36,184 nt of DNA from an uncultured Bacteroidales bacterium (GCA_902784585.1 CACZVM010000013.1:1-36184); one strand, 5' to 3'; shown: positions 1 to 7,509, numbered from the stretch's first letter. Made by a program: numbers and translations. Notes: generated from the sequence alone by a model not told the origin.

Positions 1-513
1 CACCTGCATAACATAATTCATAATTGTGTATTCGTCATTAACACAAACTACATGTAGTGCAGTCTCTTCTGTTAAAGCATCACCTGTTGCATAAACAGCG
101 TCCATTAGCCGATCATACTGCCATAAATATTTGCTTGTAGTGATACTATCATTTGCATTGTATGCTGCAATAAAACGCATTCGTAGTGCGCCTAGATTCA
201 AAGGCGATTCCGATAATAACGAATCCACGTATATGATGACGCCCTCATTACCCTCTGCTTCATAAATAGCATTAAGCCGTTTCATGCTCATTCCTGATGA
301 AGGAGCCCCATAAAATGCCGAGCCATAGTAAATAGCCTGAAAATCACGGATGGACAGAGTCGTGTCTTGTGCCTGAAAACGATTTAAAAGCAAATTGTAA
401 TTGGATTTCCCCATTGCTTGAATGCCATCATAATCAGGGAGAAGGAAATCTTCTGCGGAAGTCATAGTAACGATATACACGCAAGAAATCAGTAATAGTA
501 GAGTCTTTTTCAT
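1..513 (-). CDS. DUF4919-like secreted protein, 3' end cut by the window edge
   Basis: Reading leftwards from the ATG at 513 gives 171 codons with no stop before the window edge. The first residues (MKKTLLLLISCVYIVTMTSA) form a clear signal peptide, so the product is exported. The mature start, with a proline-aspartate-tyrosine lead-in followed by asparagine-tyrosine-rich helices, DTTLSIRDFQAIYYGSAFYG and LRMRF, resembles what I recall of the DUF4919 family of Bacteroidetes. No biochemical role is known to me. An in-frame ATG at 519 is an alternative start and would only add MI. No consensus promoter was found directly upstream. The family call rests on remembered motifs and is moderately sure; secretion is surer. 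Confidence 0.7.
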   Translation of the reverse strand, partial: MKKTLLLLISCVYIVTMTSAEDFLLPDYDGIQAMGKSNYNLLLNRFQAQDTTLSIRDFQAIYYGSAFYGAPSSGMSMKRLNAIYEAEGNEGVIIYVDSLLSESPLNLGALRMRFIAAYNANDSITTSKYLWQYDRLMDAVYATGDALTEETALHVVCVNDEYTIMNYVMQV

Positions 514-597
514 AATCATAATTGTTTAATACACGAAGTCCGTTCACTACGAGCTTGTCTTTCTCCATCTTTTACGTCTCGGAGAGGGACGATTATT

Positions 598-954
598 TTA
601 TTTTGCCATCAGTTGGCGTTGAACGCTACCGATGGTCGCACAATGGATAATTGGCATGTCACCTGCCGTGTGATGACGTGGAAGGAAACGACCTTTGGTG
701 ACAGCAGAGAGCATCTTCTCTACAAATGGTTCCAGATTGATCAAATCCACATGCATTTCGCTGTGGGTAAGGTTGTAGAGTTCGTCTGCTGCCGAACGGG
801 AGATTTGCTCTACACCCTCCATATCCAGCAGATATTCATTCTCTGGACTTAACGAAGCAGCCAAATAGCCATGTTCGTCATGCGCATCGTAAGGAAATTG
901 CAGACGGCAATCACGACCGCCGATGTGAATGGTGTGCCTAACAAATCTCCATAG
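598..954 (-). pseudogene. Unrecognised open frame without a good start; possible gene remnant
   Basis: The frame is open for 118 codons between a TAA at 955-957 and the TAA at 598-600. It has no ATG near its beginning. The first common alternative start is TTG at 864, and internal ATGs leave fewer than 75 residues. Codon choice looks like that of real genes here, and the product is acidic and soluble (for example SPENEYLLDMEGVEQISRSA), with no signal peptide or membrane segment. I do not recognise the family. A 5'-truncated remnant of a once longer gene is my preferred reading. A short real gene with a TTG start, or chance, are alternatives. It lies between the DUF4919 gene and the dicarboxylate transporter, both on the same strand. 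Confidence 0.35.
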
Positions 955-1031
955 TTACATATCGCCTAAACTCAATGCAACAAATTGTATCTGATAGCCG
1001 CGGAAATGAGAACGGATCGAAAAGTCTGAAT

Positions 1032-1053
1032 ATATTCATAAGTTGCTGAATAT
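1032..1053 (-). terminator. Weak stem-loop after the dicarboxylate transporter gene
   Basis: A 7-bp inverted repeat (ATATTCA / TGAATAT, 8-base loop) begins 9 bases after the transporter stop codon. The following tract on the transcribed strand is only moderately T-rich (ATTCAGACTTTTC). It may be a weak terminator or only a 3' stabilising hairpin. The rest of 955-1031 shows nothing I can name. Confidence 0.35.
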
Positions 1054-1061
1054 AAACAATA

Positions 1062-2507
1062 TTACATATATATCAACCATGCAAGCAGGTAGGCTACCGC
1101 CGTAGAGACACCGACGGAGACGAGTCCCGGCATCATGAACGAGTGGTTGAGCAGATACTTGCCTATCTTGGTGGTACCCGAGCGGTCGAAATTGACGGTG
1201 GCAACATCGGAGGGGTAGGTGGGGATGAAGAAATAGCCATAGACCGACGGCATGACGCCGAGCAGTACCGCTCCGGGTATGCCGAGCGAGTAGGCGAGCG
1301 GAAGCATAGCCACGATGACAGCCCCCTGCGAGTTGATCAGGATAGAGACGATGAAGAAGACGATAGCAATACTCCAGGGATAGTGGGCCACCACATTCTC
1401 AAGCACCGGCTCTATCTGAGGCATGAAATTGACGAAATAGGTATCTGCCATCCATGCGATACCGAAGATAGCCACCACGGCCGTCATGCCGGCTTTCCAC
1501 ACGGCACCGTCCACCGCCTGCTTGGAGGTGGCGCGGCAGAAGAGCACCATCAGTGCTGCGGCGGAGATCATAAGGATCTCGATGACATGGTTCATCTTGA
1601 TCTCCTCCATCTCCACTTGTGTGAAACTGCTCAGTTCGATCCCCGCGTCAGCCAACTGCTGGGCAGTGATAGTGGTGCCGCCAATCAGCTCGAGAGGGTC
1701 GGCTCCCTGGATGGCCTTGATCGTCTCATAGTTCGGGAGAAGGCCCGGAAAAGCGGCGAAGAGGATGACGAGCAGCAGTGCGCCCAGGAAGATGAAGACA
1801 GAGGCTTTGGCCCGAGGAGAGATCTGCTTGTCGAGCGAGCTGTTGCTATCGCCGAAGATAGCGGCGCGCTGCTGAGGATCAGCGATCTTAGCCTGGAACT
1901 CCGGGTCTTTGTCGAGATCCAGACCTCGCTTATAGGAGCATGCTGCTGCCGCCGCGAGTCCGCACAGACAGGCCGGGATATTGACCATCAGCACCTGCGG
2001 GATCGTGATATCGAAACCGTTGGCGTTGCTGATAGCCACAAACGCCACGACAGCTGCGGCGATAGGCGAACAGGTGATACCCACCTGTGCCGCCACAGAG
2101 GCTACGGCGCATGGACGCTCCGGACGGATACCCTTCTTGAGCGCGATATCGCAGATGATAGGCATCATCATATAGACCACATGTCCTGTTCCGCAGAGGA
2201 CGGTGAGCAGGAACGTGGAGAACGGTGCCAGGAAAGTGATGTTGTTAGGATGCTTGCGCAGCAGCTTCTCCGCCAACTGCACGAGCCAGTCCATACCTCC
2301 GGCCGCCTGCATGATACCGGCACAGGTGATGGCGGCAACGATGATGAGCATCACATCGATAGGCGGTGTGCCCGGTTTGAGTTCGAAGCAGAATACCATG
2401 ACAGCCAGTGCCAGACCGCAGATGGCTCCCAACGCCAGACCGCCGTGCCTGGAACCCAACCACAGCGCGAAAAGCATCAGCACAAAAAGAAGAATCATCA
2501 GTAGCAT
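1062..2507 (-). CDS. Anaerobic C4-dicarboxylate transporter, DcuA/DcuB family
   Basis: A polytopic membrane protein of 481 residues. The N-terminal half matches the DcuA/DcuB family: LWLGSRHGGLALG, then LKPGTPPIDVMLIIVAAITC, AGGMDWLVQLAEKLLRK, and a TFLLTVLCGTGHVVYMMMPI helix. Such proteins exchange fumarate, malate or aspartate for succinate across the inner membrane during fumarate respiration or fermentation. The frame could begin at 2588, but I chose the ATG at 2507. A good promoter (2535-2566) lies between these two points, and the family starts with the membrane segment at once. The remaining N-terminus is MLLMILLFVLMLF. The central loop (roughly residues 215-320) is longer than in E. 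coli Dcu proteins. Which Dcu paralogue it corresponds to cannot be settled here. Confidence 0.88.
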   Translation of the reverse strand: MLLMILLFVLMLFALWLGSRHGGLALGAICGLALAVMVFCFELKPGTPPIDVMLIIVAAITCAGIMQAAGGMDWLVQLAEKLLRKHPNNITFLAPFSTFLLTVLCGTGHVVYMMMPIICDIALKKGIRPERPCAVASVAAQVGITCSPIAAAVVAFVAISNANGFDITIPQVLMVNIPACLCGLAAAAACSYKRGLDLDKDPEFQAKIADPQQRAAIFGDSNSSLDKQISPRAKASVFIFLGALLLVILFAAFPGLLPNYETIKAIQGADPLELIGGTTITAQQLADAGIELSSFTQVEMEEIKMNHVIEILMISAAALMVLFCRATSKQAVDGAVWKAGMTAVVAIFGIAWMADTYFVNFMPQIEPVLENVVAHYPWSIAIVFFIVSILINSQGAVIVAMLPLAYSLGIPGAVLLGVMPSVYGYFFIPTYPSDVATVNFDRSGTTKIGKYLLNHSFMMPGLVSVGVSTAVAYLLAWLIYM

Positions 2508-2534
2508 AAAGCAAAAAAATAATATAATCGGTTG

Positions 2535-2566
2535 CAAAGTTAATAAAAAGATTGCACACATGCAAT
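2535..2566 (-). promoter_or_regulatory. Promoter of the dicarboxylate transporter with overlapping dyad
   Basis: On the minus strand TAACTTTG (2542-2535) matches the Bacteroidetes -7 box TAnnTTTG, and an ATTG sits exactly 20 bases upstream as the -33 box. The -33 region is a perfect dyad, ATTGCA-CACA-TGCAAT read on the plus strand (2551-2566). Predicted transcription starts about 23 bases before the ATG at 2507, which supports that start. A regulator binding the dyad would overlap RNA polymerase. Confidence 0.7.
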
Positions 2567-2631
2567 ATGTACGTGCATTTTTTTTCATAAACTAAATTTT
2601 TCAGGTTATTTTTTGACGCAGAGTAGATAAA

Positions 2632-2663
2632 TTTGCTCAGGTCAAATATTTTGTGTATCTTTG
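2632..2663 (+). promoter_or_regulatory. Promoter of the NUDIX hydrolase gene
   Basis: TTTG at 2632-2635, 20 bases, then TATCTTTG at 2656-2663: a full match to the Bacteroidetes consensus. Predicted transcription begins near 2669, just upstream of the ATG at 2686. It diverges from the dicarboxylate transporter promoter about 65 bp away. Confidence 0.75.
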
Positions 2664-2685
2664 CCGACGCAAAGACAGAAAGAAA

Positions 2686-3249
2686 ATGGATTATCCGAAA
2701 TTGAAGAACCGCCCTTGGAAGGTGGTGAAGAGCGAGAACATCCTGCACCTGGGACCGTGGTTGTCGGTGAGGCAGGAGTGCGTGGAGTTGCCCAACGGCC
2801 GGCAGATACCGACCTGGTATGTGATGGAGTTTCCCGACTGGATCAATGTGATCGCTATCACGAAGGACGGACAGATGGTGATGGAAGACCAGTACCGGCA
2901 CGCGTTAGGCGAGACCCACTACGAACTGGTGGCGGGCGTGATAGATCCCGGCGAGACACCGCTGGAGGCTGCGCAGCGCGAGTTGAGCGAAGAGACAGGA
3001 TACGAAGGAGGCGAGTGGACCCTCTTCATGACGCTGTCGCCCAATCCGACGAACCATAACAACCTCTCGTATACGTTTCTGGCAACAGGTGTGGAGAAGC
3101 GGCGCGAACAGCACCAGGAACCGACCGAGGACATCCACGTGGATGTGATGGCCCCGGAGCAGGTGAGGCAGATGCTGGAGGATGGCGAGATAGTGCAGGC
3201 GCTACATGCGGCTCCGCTGTGGAAGTACTTTTTGAAGTTTTACGATTAG
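2686..3249 (+). CDS. NUDIX hydrolase, ADP-ribose pyrophosphatase-like
   Basis: A soluble 187-residue protein with a complete NUDIX box: G-VIDPG-E, seven residues, then REL-SEETG-Y, fitting GX5EX7REUXEEXGU. The two glutamates of REUXEE bind the divalent metals. Upstream, WYVMEFPDWINVIAITKDGQ and the YRHALGETHYELVAG lead-in resemble ADP-ribose and nucleoside-diphosphate-sugar pyrophosphatases of the NudF type. These hydrolyse ADP-ribose to AMP and ribose 5-phosphate. The substrate is an inference. The ATG at 2686 was chosen because a longer frame from 2653 would overlap the -7 box. Its stop codon overlaps that of the convergent tatD by four bases (3246-3249), so no terminator separates the two genes. 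Confidence 0.85.
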   Translation: MDYPKLKNRPWKVVKSENILHLGPWLSVRQECVELPNGRQIPTWYVMEFPDWINVIAITKDGQMVMEDQYRHALGETHYELVAGVIDPGETPLEAAQRELSEETGYEGGEWTLFMTLSPNPTNHNNLSYTFLATGVEKRREQHQEPTEDIHVDVMAPEQVRQMLEDGEIVQALHAAPLWKYFLKFYD

Positions 3250-4082
3250 AGGCGGAAGAGAGTGCGGGCGTTGGCGGTGGTCCGAGCCATCACCTCGTCG
3301 GGAGTGACTAGCAAGGTCTCCGCTATGCAGTTGGCGACGTGCTGGATATAGCGACTCTCGTTGCGCTCGCCGCGGTGAGGCACAGGAGCCATGTAGGGAG
3401 CATCCGTCTCCAAGAGGAGACGATCTAAGATTTCAAATTTAGGATTCAGGATTTTAGATTTCTGATTCAGTTCGGCGATGGTGTCGGGCAGACGGCTGTT
3501 CTTGAACGTGAAGACACCACCGATGCCGAGATAGAAACCCAGATCGAGAATGATCTGCGCTGTCTCGCGGCTGCCGCTGAAGCAATGGAAGACACCACGA
3601 AGCGGAGCTTCGTATTTGTGATTTGTGATTGGTGATTTGTGATTGGTGATTTCTTTGACGATGGTCAAGATATCTTCGGTGGCTTCGCGATTGTGGAGTA
3701 TGACAGGCAGATCGAGTTCGCGAGCCAGGAGAAGCTGATGGCGCAGCACTTGTTGCTGCGCTTCTTTGTAGGTGCGATCCCAGTAATAATCGAGTCCGAT
3801 CTCACCGATAGCAACGAGTTGGTGGCGATGGTTGCGGATGGCGTGTTCGATGGTGGCGAGTTGCGTTTGCCAATCATCCTTGACATCTTCGGGATGCAGG
3901 CCCAGCGCAGGGAAGCAGAAGCCCGGATGGGCATGGCACACATCGAGCACCGTGCGGATGGAAGCCGCATTGATGCCGGGTACGATCATGGCGCGTACGC
4001 CTGCTTCGCGCTGGCGCAAGATGACCTCCTCGCGATCGGCGTCAAAAGCTTCTTCGTCAATATGGCAGTGAGTGTCGATCAA
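3246..4082 (-). CDS. tatD: TatD-family metal-dependent hydrolase/DNase with two 14-residue repeat insertions
   Basis: TatD-type TIM-barrel hydrolase. Visible metal ligands are the N-terminal IDTHCHID (HxH), EIGLDYYW with its glutamate, FHCFSGS (histidine) and LLLETDAPYMAP (aspartate). The family acts as 3'-5' exonuclease or DNase in DNA repair and turnover. The chain is 278 residues, against roughly 250-265 usual. The excess is explained by two in-frame insertions of heptanucleotide repeat DNA, at about residues 144-157 (ITNHK repeated) and 205-218 (KSKILNPKFEIL). Both fall between conserved blocks. The start appears to be TTG at 4082: no ATG lies in frame upstream before a stop, and the HxH motif begins at residue 5. 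It is the last gene of the kinase-rlmL-queA-tatD operon, and 9 bases separate it from queA. Confidence 0.92.
   Translation of the reverse strand: MIDTHCHIDEEAFDADREEVILRQREAGVRAMIVPGINAASIRTVLDVCHAHPGFCFPALGLHPEDVKDDWQTQLATIEHAIRNHRHQLVAIGEIGLDYYWDRTYKEAQQQVLRHQLLLARELDLPVILHNREATEDILTIVKEITNHKSPITNHKYEAPLRGVFHCFSGSRETAQIILDLGFYLGIGGVFTFKNSRLPDTIAELNQKSKILNPKFEILDRLLLETDAPYMAPVPHRGERNESRYIQHVANCIAETLLVTPDEVMARTTANARTLFRL
3429..3470. repeat. Heptanucleotide repeat array inside tatD (copy 1)
   Basis: Six abutting 7-base units on the plus strand: gattTCA, aatttag, gattcag, gatttta, gatttct, gattcag. They total 42 bp and so add 14 codons without shifting the frame. They sit just before the conserved LDRLLLETDAP block of TatD. 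Confidence 0.85.
3612..3653. repeat. Heptanucleotide repeat array inside tatD (copy 2)
   Basis: Six 7-base units on the plus strand, alternating tgatttg and tgattgg (first unit gtatttg, last tgatttc). They total 42 bp or 14 codons. The translated repeat is 7 residues long (ITNHKSP, then ITNHK). Confidence 0.87.
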
Positions 4083-4086
4083 ATTT

Positions 4087-4107
4087 GGGATTTATGATTT
4101 AAGATTT
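4087..4107. repeat. Heptanucleotide repeat array at the queA-tatD junction
   Basis: Three units (gggattt, atgattt, aagattt on the plus strand) fill the gap between queA and tatD. On the coding strand they supply the last residues of QueA (NLKS) and its TAA stop. Confidence 0.8.
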
Positions 4108-5276
4108 AGTATGCTGCTGTCGCCGTAGGAGAGGAAGCGGAAGTCGTGGGAGAGGGCGTAGTCGTATATCTTGCGCCAGTCGCCACCGACGAAGGCGCTG
4201 ACGAGCAGCAGCAGGGTGGATTGGGGTTGATGGAAATTGGTGATGAGCTGATCGACGATATGGAAACGATAGCCTGGGCGGATCATGATCTGCGTCTCGG
4301 CGTGCAAGGTCTCTTGCCCCGTTTGGTCCATCCAGTCGAGCAATGACCGCAATGCATCCTTCGCGCTCATTGGGTAGTCCTGCTCATAGGGCTCGAACTG
4401 ACCGACATGCGGCGAACGGCTGCAGCCCATGAAATAGAGCGACTCGAGTGTACGCATAGAGGTGGTGCCGACAGCGACGATATGACCGAGCCGACGCAGG
4501 ATATGTGCGATCGTCTCGCGTGGTACGGCGATGATCTCCGTATGCATGGTGTGCTGGTTGGCATCGGCTGTCTTGACCGGCAGGAACGTGCCTGCACCGA
4601 CATGGAGCGTCAGTTCGTCCGTCTCTATGCCGCGTGTGCGCAGATCGTTGAGCACCGCCTCCGTAAAATGGAGTCCGGCCGTAGGTGCGGCTACCGACCC
4701 TTTGATACGCGAATAGACCGTCTGGTAGGTACGTTTGTCCGACTCTTCGGTAGGGCGGTTGAGATATGGAGGGATAGGCAGTTCGCCCATGGCGTCGAGT
4801 AGCTCGGCGAAAGAGACCTGCGGGTTGTCCCAATCGAACCGGACGGCATACGCGTTGCCAATGGCTTCGCCCTTGTGCGCGCAGAATGTCAACTCTGAAC
4901 TCTCCACTCTCAACTCTAAACACTCATCGTGCCATTTCTTGGCATTGCCGACGAGACATTTCCAGGTGCAGCCGGCAGTGGAAGAGAGCGAGAGCTGATA
5001 GTCGTGCGGATCGAGCGGTTCCAGACAGAACACCTCGATACGTGCACCGGTGGGTTTACGGAACTCGAGACGCGCCTGGATGACGCGTGTGTTGTTGTAG
5101 ACGAGGAGTGAACCGGGAGTGATATAGTTGCCGACACGGAAGAAAAGATCTTCCGACACCTCACCGTCGCGATAGACGAGCAGTTTGCTATGGTCGCGTT
5201 CTGGCAGCGGGTACTTGGCGATACGTTCGTCGGGCAGGGGATAGTTGTAATCGGCTATGTAGATGGGCTGAGACAT
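4092..5276 (-). CDS. queA: S-adenosylmethionine:tRNA ribosyltransferase-isomerase
   Basis: QueA transfers and isomerises the ribosyl group of S-adenosylmethionine onto preQ1-modified tRNA, giving epoxyqueuosine, the penultimate step of queuosine synthesis. Family blocks are clear: the N-terminal YPLPERDHSKLLV, the LLVYNNTRVIQARL strand, GSVAAPTAGLHFT, HVGAGTFLPVK and ITNFHQPQSTLLLLVSAF. The protein is 394 residues, longer than the 356 of E. coli. Part of this is a 14-residue in-frame insertion at about residues 118-131 (LELRVESSELTF) encoded by 7-base repeats at 4884-4925. The C-terminal NLKS and stop come from another repeat array. It lies 34 bases downstream of the methyltransferase gene, in a gap filled by repeats. 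Confidence 0.96.
   Translation of the reverse strand: MSQPIYIADYNYPLPDERIAKYPLPERDHSKLLVYRDGEVSEDLFFRVGNYITPGSLLVYNNTRVIQARLEFRKPTGARIEVFCLEPLDPHDYQLSLSSTAGCTWKCLVGNAKKWHDECLELRVESSELTFCAHKGEAIGNAYAVRFDWDNPQVSFAELLDAMGELPIPPYLNRPTEESDKRTYQTVYSRIKGSVAAPTAGLHFTEAVLNDLRTRGIETDELTLHVGAGTFLPVKTADANQHTMHTEIIAVPRETIAHILRRLGHIVAVGTTSMRTLESLYFMGCSRSPHVGQFEPYEQDYPMSAKDALRSLLDWMDQTGQETLHAETQIMIRPGYRFHIVDQLITNFHQPQSTLLLLVSAFVGGDWRKIYDYALSHDFRFLSYGDSSILNLKS
4884..4925. repeat. Heptanucleotide repeat array inside queA
   Basis: Six 7-base units on the plus strand: gaatgtc, aactctg, aactctc, cactctc, aactcta, aacactc. They total 42 bp or 14 codons. On the coding strand the unit reads roughly GAGTTNA, which gives the 7-residue pattern RVESSEL. 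Confidence 0.85.
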
Positions 5277-5322
5277 TAAGAATTAAGAATTCAAAATTAA
5301 GAATTAAGAATTAAGAATTAAG
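5275..5322. repeat. Heptanucleotide repeat array between the RlmL-like gene and queA
   Basis: Six 7-base units, five of them exactly aattaag and one aattcaa (5281-5322), with a partial unit at the queA start. The array makes up the whole 34-base gap. On the coding strand it also encodes the final NLNS of the upstream methyltransferase and its TAA stop. Confidence 0.9.
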
Positions 5323-6489
5323 ATTTTCTTTTCTCTTTCCCTGAAAGAGGTCGTAGCGATTGAACTGGCAGTCGAGTTCACCGTTGAGCAGGCGTAGCTT
5401 CTTAGACGGTTTGAGACCGATACATTTCATGGCCACCTCGTTGGAGGAGATGATCCACGCGGTGGAACCGGCAAACTGGTGCTTGAGGGCCGTACCGATA
5501 CGGCTGTAGAGATCTTCCATATCCTTGTTGCTCGCCAGTCGTTCTCCATACGGAGGATTGATCATCACCAAGGCGGATGTATTGGCGGTTTGTGATTCCG
5601 AATTTGTGATCTTCAACTCCTCGAGGCGGATCTGCCTTAACTCGATATCCTTCTGCAGGCTTGCCGCGCGGACGTTCTTAGTGGCTTGCTGGATGGCGAA
5701 GAAAGAGGCGTCGGAGCCATAGATATGATGGGTGAACGGTCGTTCAGCGGAGTCGTCGTTGTAGATCTCGCTCCATAGCTCGGCATCAAAATCGCGCCAG
5801 TGCTCGAAGGCGAACGATTGGCGGAAGATACCCGGTGCGATGTTGCGTGCGATGAGTGCCGCCTCGATGGGTAGCGTGCCGGAACCGCACATGGGGTCGT
5901 AGAAATCGCATTGCCCGTGCCAACCGGCCAGCAGCAACATACCTGCCGCGAGTGCCTCGTTGATAGGCGCTTCGGTGTTAGCGACGCGATAGCCGCGTTT
6001 GTGCAGACTCTCTCCGCTACTGTCGAGCGAGAGGGTGACACGATCTTGCGCAATATGGATATTGAGCAGCAGGTCGGGATCGGTGACACGCACAGAGGGC
6101 CGTTTGCCTCCGTGGCCGGTCCACCAGTCGGCGATGGCATCTTTGACGCGATAGGTGACATAGCGGCTGTTGCGGAAATGTTCGCTATAGACCGTAGCAT
6201 CGATGGCGAAGGTGGTGTCGGCCGACATATAACGGTCCCAGCTGAGTTGCATCAGTTGGGCGTACACCTCATCGGCATCTTTCGCGCGGAAAGAGGCGAT
6301 AGGAAGGAGTACGCGACTGGCGGTACGCAGACATAGATTGGCGCGATAGAGCAGCGCTTTGTCGCCCGCAAAACGTACGGCGCGTCGCTCGATCTGCACC
6401 TGGTCGGCACCCAGTTCGATGAGTTCTTTTGCCAAAACGGGTTCCAGACCCTTGAAGGTCTTGGCAATCATTTCCAATGGTTGGTTCAT
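5311..6489 (-). CDS. THUMP-domain class I SAM-dependent RNA methyltransferase, RlmL-like
   Basis: A cytoplasmic 392-residue protein with an N-terminal ferredoxin-like/THUMP region (KTFKGLEPVLAKELIELGA, then SLDSSGESLHKRGYR near residue 160) and a Rossmann methyltransferase domain. The SAM-binding motif is DPMCGSGTLPIEAALIARNIAPG, followed by an acidic IYGSDAS strand and the catalytic NPPYGERL motif typical of N2-guanine or N6-adenine methylation. The nearest well-studied relative is the N-terminal half of E. coli RlmL (23S rRNA m2G2445); the fused RlmK half is absent. Whether the target is 23S rRNA is an inference. Residues about 293-302 (ITNSESQTAN) come from a heptanucleotide repeat array, as do the C-terminal NLNS and stop. 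It starts 7 bases after the kinase gene. Confidence 0.9.
   Translation of the reverse strand: MNQPLEMIAKTFKGLEPVLAKELIELGADQVQIERRAVRFAGDKALLYRANLCLRTASRVLLPIASFRAKDADEVYAQLMQLSWDRYMSADTTFAIDATVYSEHFRNSRYVTYRVKDAIADWWTGHGGKRPSVRVTDPDLLLNIHIAQDRVTLSLDSSGESLHKRGYRVANTEAPINEALAAGMLLLAGWHGQCDFYDPMCGSGTLPIEAALIARNIAPGIFRQSFAFEHWRDFDAELWSEIYNDDSAERPFTHHIYGSDASFFAIQQATKNVRAASLQKDIELRQIRLEELKITNSESQTANTSALVMINPPYGERLASNKDMEDLYSRIGTALKHQFAGSTAWIISSNEVAMKCIGLKPSKKLRLLNGELDCQFNRYDLFQGKRKENLNS
5587..5614. repeat. Heptanucleotide repeat array inside the RlmL-like gene
   Basis: Four degenerate 7-base units (ggtttgt, gattccg, aatttgt, gatcttc) lie between the SAM domain strands and the NPPY motif. The ends are uncertain, since flanking sequence may contain further decayed units. 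Confidence 0.6.
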
Positions 6490-6496
6490 AGCGAGT

Positions 6497-7357
6497 CTAT
6501 TCGGTAGTGGGTCGTGCGTCTGCGCGGTGATAGTCGATGAGTCCGGGGATAGGATCGAGCAGGACAGTGCCTACCGTGAGTCCTTCTGCCGCGAGTGCTT
6601 CCTCGAGGATGGGACGGTAGTAATAGGCGATGGAGCCGACGAAAGAGGCCGACGACACCCCATATTGCAGCAGATTGCGGCGGATGAAGCTAAGGAAATG
6701 GTCGTAAACCAGGTGGTGGATACGCTCATCGTCCAGATGGGTGGCACAGAAACGTGACAGCGAGGCCAGATAGCGGTTGGGCAGGGGCTGGCGATAGACG
6801 CGGTCGATGATCTCGGCCATGGACGTCTGTTGTTCACTTAGAAAGGCTTCTTTCAGATCCTCCCCCAGCTGATTCTTGAGTATATCACCCACCAGTCGTT
6901 TGCCCAGCACGGCACCTGATCCTTCGTCACCGAGGATGAAGCCCAGCGAGGGAACGCACCACTCAATCTGCTGTCCGTCGTAGGCACAACTGCCGCTACC
7001 CGTACCGAGGATACAAGCTACGCCGGGTTGATGCCCCAGCAGTCCGCGGGCTGCACCCAACATGTCGGATTGCACCTCGGCTGCGGCCTTGGGAAACACA
7101 TCGTTGAGCGCTTCGCTGACGAGCACTTTCTTCTCCGGCGTACATCCGGCACCGTAGAAGAAGATATGGGTGATAGTTCCCGCCCAGAGCAGGCGTGCCA
7201 TCTGCGGAAGCAGCTGATTGTTAAGACACCGGCGGATATCGTCGGCAGACTGGAAGACGGGGTTGATGCCATCGGTGCGGAATTCGGACACTTGTCCGCT
7301 GGCTGTGAGCAGACACCAGTGGGTCTTGGTGCTGCCGCTATCGGCGAGGAGAATCAT
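6497..7357 (-). CDS. BadF/BadG/BcrA-type ATPase, probable N-acetylglucosamine-type kinase
   Basis: A 286-residue member of the ASKHA (actin-like) kinase fold. The phosphate-1 motif is ILLADSGSTKTHWCL at the N-terminus. The phosphate-2 region is ACILGTGSGSCAYDG near residue 120, followed by PSLGFILGDEGSGAVLGKRL, a hallmark of bacterial GlcNAc kinase-like BadF proteins. It probably phosphorylates an amino sugar, perhaps from recycled cell-wall material; the substrate is an inference. The ATG at 7357 was chosen over a longer frame from 7417 because the motif begins right there and a promoter lies at 7387-7418. It heads the kinase-methyltransferase-queA-tatD operon. A 7-base repeat array occupies its short untranslated leader. 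Confidence 0.85.
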   Translation of the reverse strand: MILLADSGSTKTHWCLLTASGQVSEFRTDGINPVFQSADDIRRCLNNQLLPQMARLLWAGTITHIFFYGAGCTPEKKVLVSEALNDVFPKAAAEVQSDMLGAARGLLGHQPGVACILGTGSGSCAYDGQQIEWCVPSLGFILGDEGSGAVLGKRLVGDILKNQLGEDLKEAFLSEQQTSMAEIIDRVYRQPLPNRYLASLSRFCATHLDDERIHHLVYDHFLSFIRRNLLQYGVSSASFVGSIAYYYRPILEEALAAEGLTVGTVLLDPIPGLIDYHRADARPTTE

Positions 7358-7359
7358 TT

Positions 7360-7380
7360 CAGATTTATGATTTATGATTT
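7360..7380. repeat. Heptanucleotide repeat array in the kinase leader
   Basis: Three units (cagattt, atgattt, atgattt on the plus strand) lie between the predicted transcription start near 7382 and the ATG at 7357, so the leader RNA is almost entirely repeat. Confidence 0.8.
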
Positions 7381-7386
7381 TGGGTG

Positions 7387-7418
7387 CAAAATTACAAAAA
7401 AACTTGCATATACGCAAG
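7387..7418 (-). promoter_or_regulatory. Promoter of the kinase-rlmL-queA-tatD operon
   Basis: TAATTTTG (7394-7387 on the minus strand) is the -7 box, with CTTG 20 bases upstream. The -33 region is part of a dyad, ACTTGC-GTATAT-GCAAGT (7402-7419). Its centre is 16.5 bases upstream of the -7 box, the same geometry as in the dicarboxylate transporter promoter. Confidence 0.7.
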
Positions 7419-7437
7419 TCTCAACATAAATTTGGGT

Positions 7438-7471
7438 AAAAAAAGAAGGTTGTCACGAAAAGTGAAGCCTT
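7438..7471 (-). terminator. Second of two tandem terminators after the small RNA
   Basis: On the minus strand, AAGG pairs with CCTT and TCAC with GTGA around a TTTTC loop (7446-7471), with a small internal loop. A run of T interrupted by one C follows. It shares the 14-base direct repeat aaaagaaggttgtc with the first terminator. Confidence 0.5.
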
Positions 7472-7483
7472 TTTGTATAAAAC

Positions 7484-7509
7484 AAAAGAAGGTTGTCATC
7501 CCGACAACC
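7484..7509 (-). terminator. Rho-independent terminator of the small RNA
   Basis: A perfect 7-bp stem GGTTGTC / GACAACC (7509-7503 with 7497-7491 on the minus strand) and a 5-base GGGAT loop, followed by TTCTTTTG. Confidence 0.75.

Noticed and set aside
409-568. Alternative minus-strand frame MEKDKLVVNGLRV overlapping the DUF4919 signal peptide region
   Set aside because: It is only about 45 codons, ends inside the DUF4919 gene, and competes with a frame that has a clear signal peptide and family motifs.
1143-2504. A 453-codon open frame on the plus strand opposite the dicarboxylate transporter
   Set aside because: It is antisense to a clear membrane transporter. Its translation is rich in histidine, aspartate and arginine with no domain, as expected from codon bias of the opposite strand.
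2508-2588. N-terminal extension of the dicarboxylate transporter to an ATG at 2588
   Set aside because: The extension would run through the promoter at 2535-2566 and has no counterpart in the family.
5275-5322. CRISPR array or transposon end as explanation of the tandem repeats
   Set aside because: Units are 7 bases with no spacers, no cas genes lie near, and no terminal inverted repeats or target-site duplications were seen.
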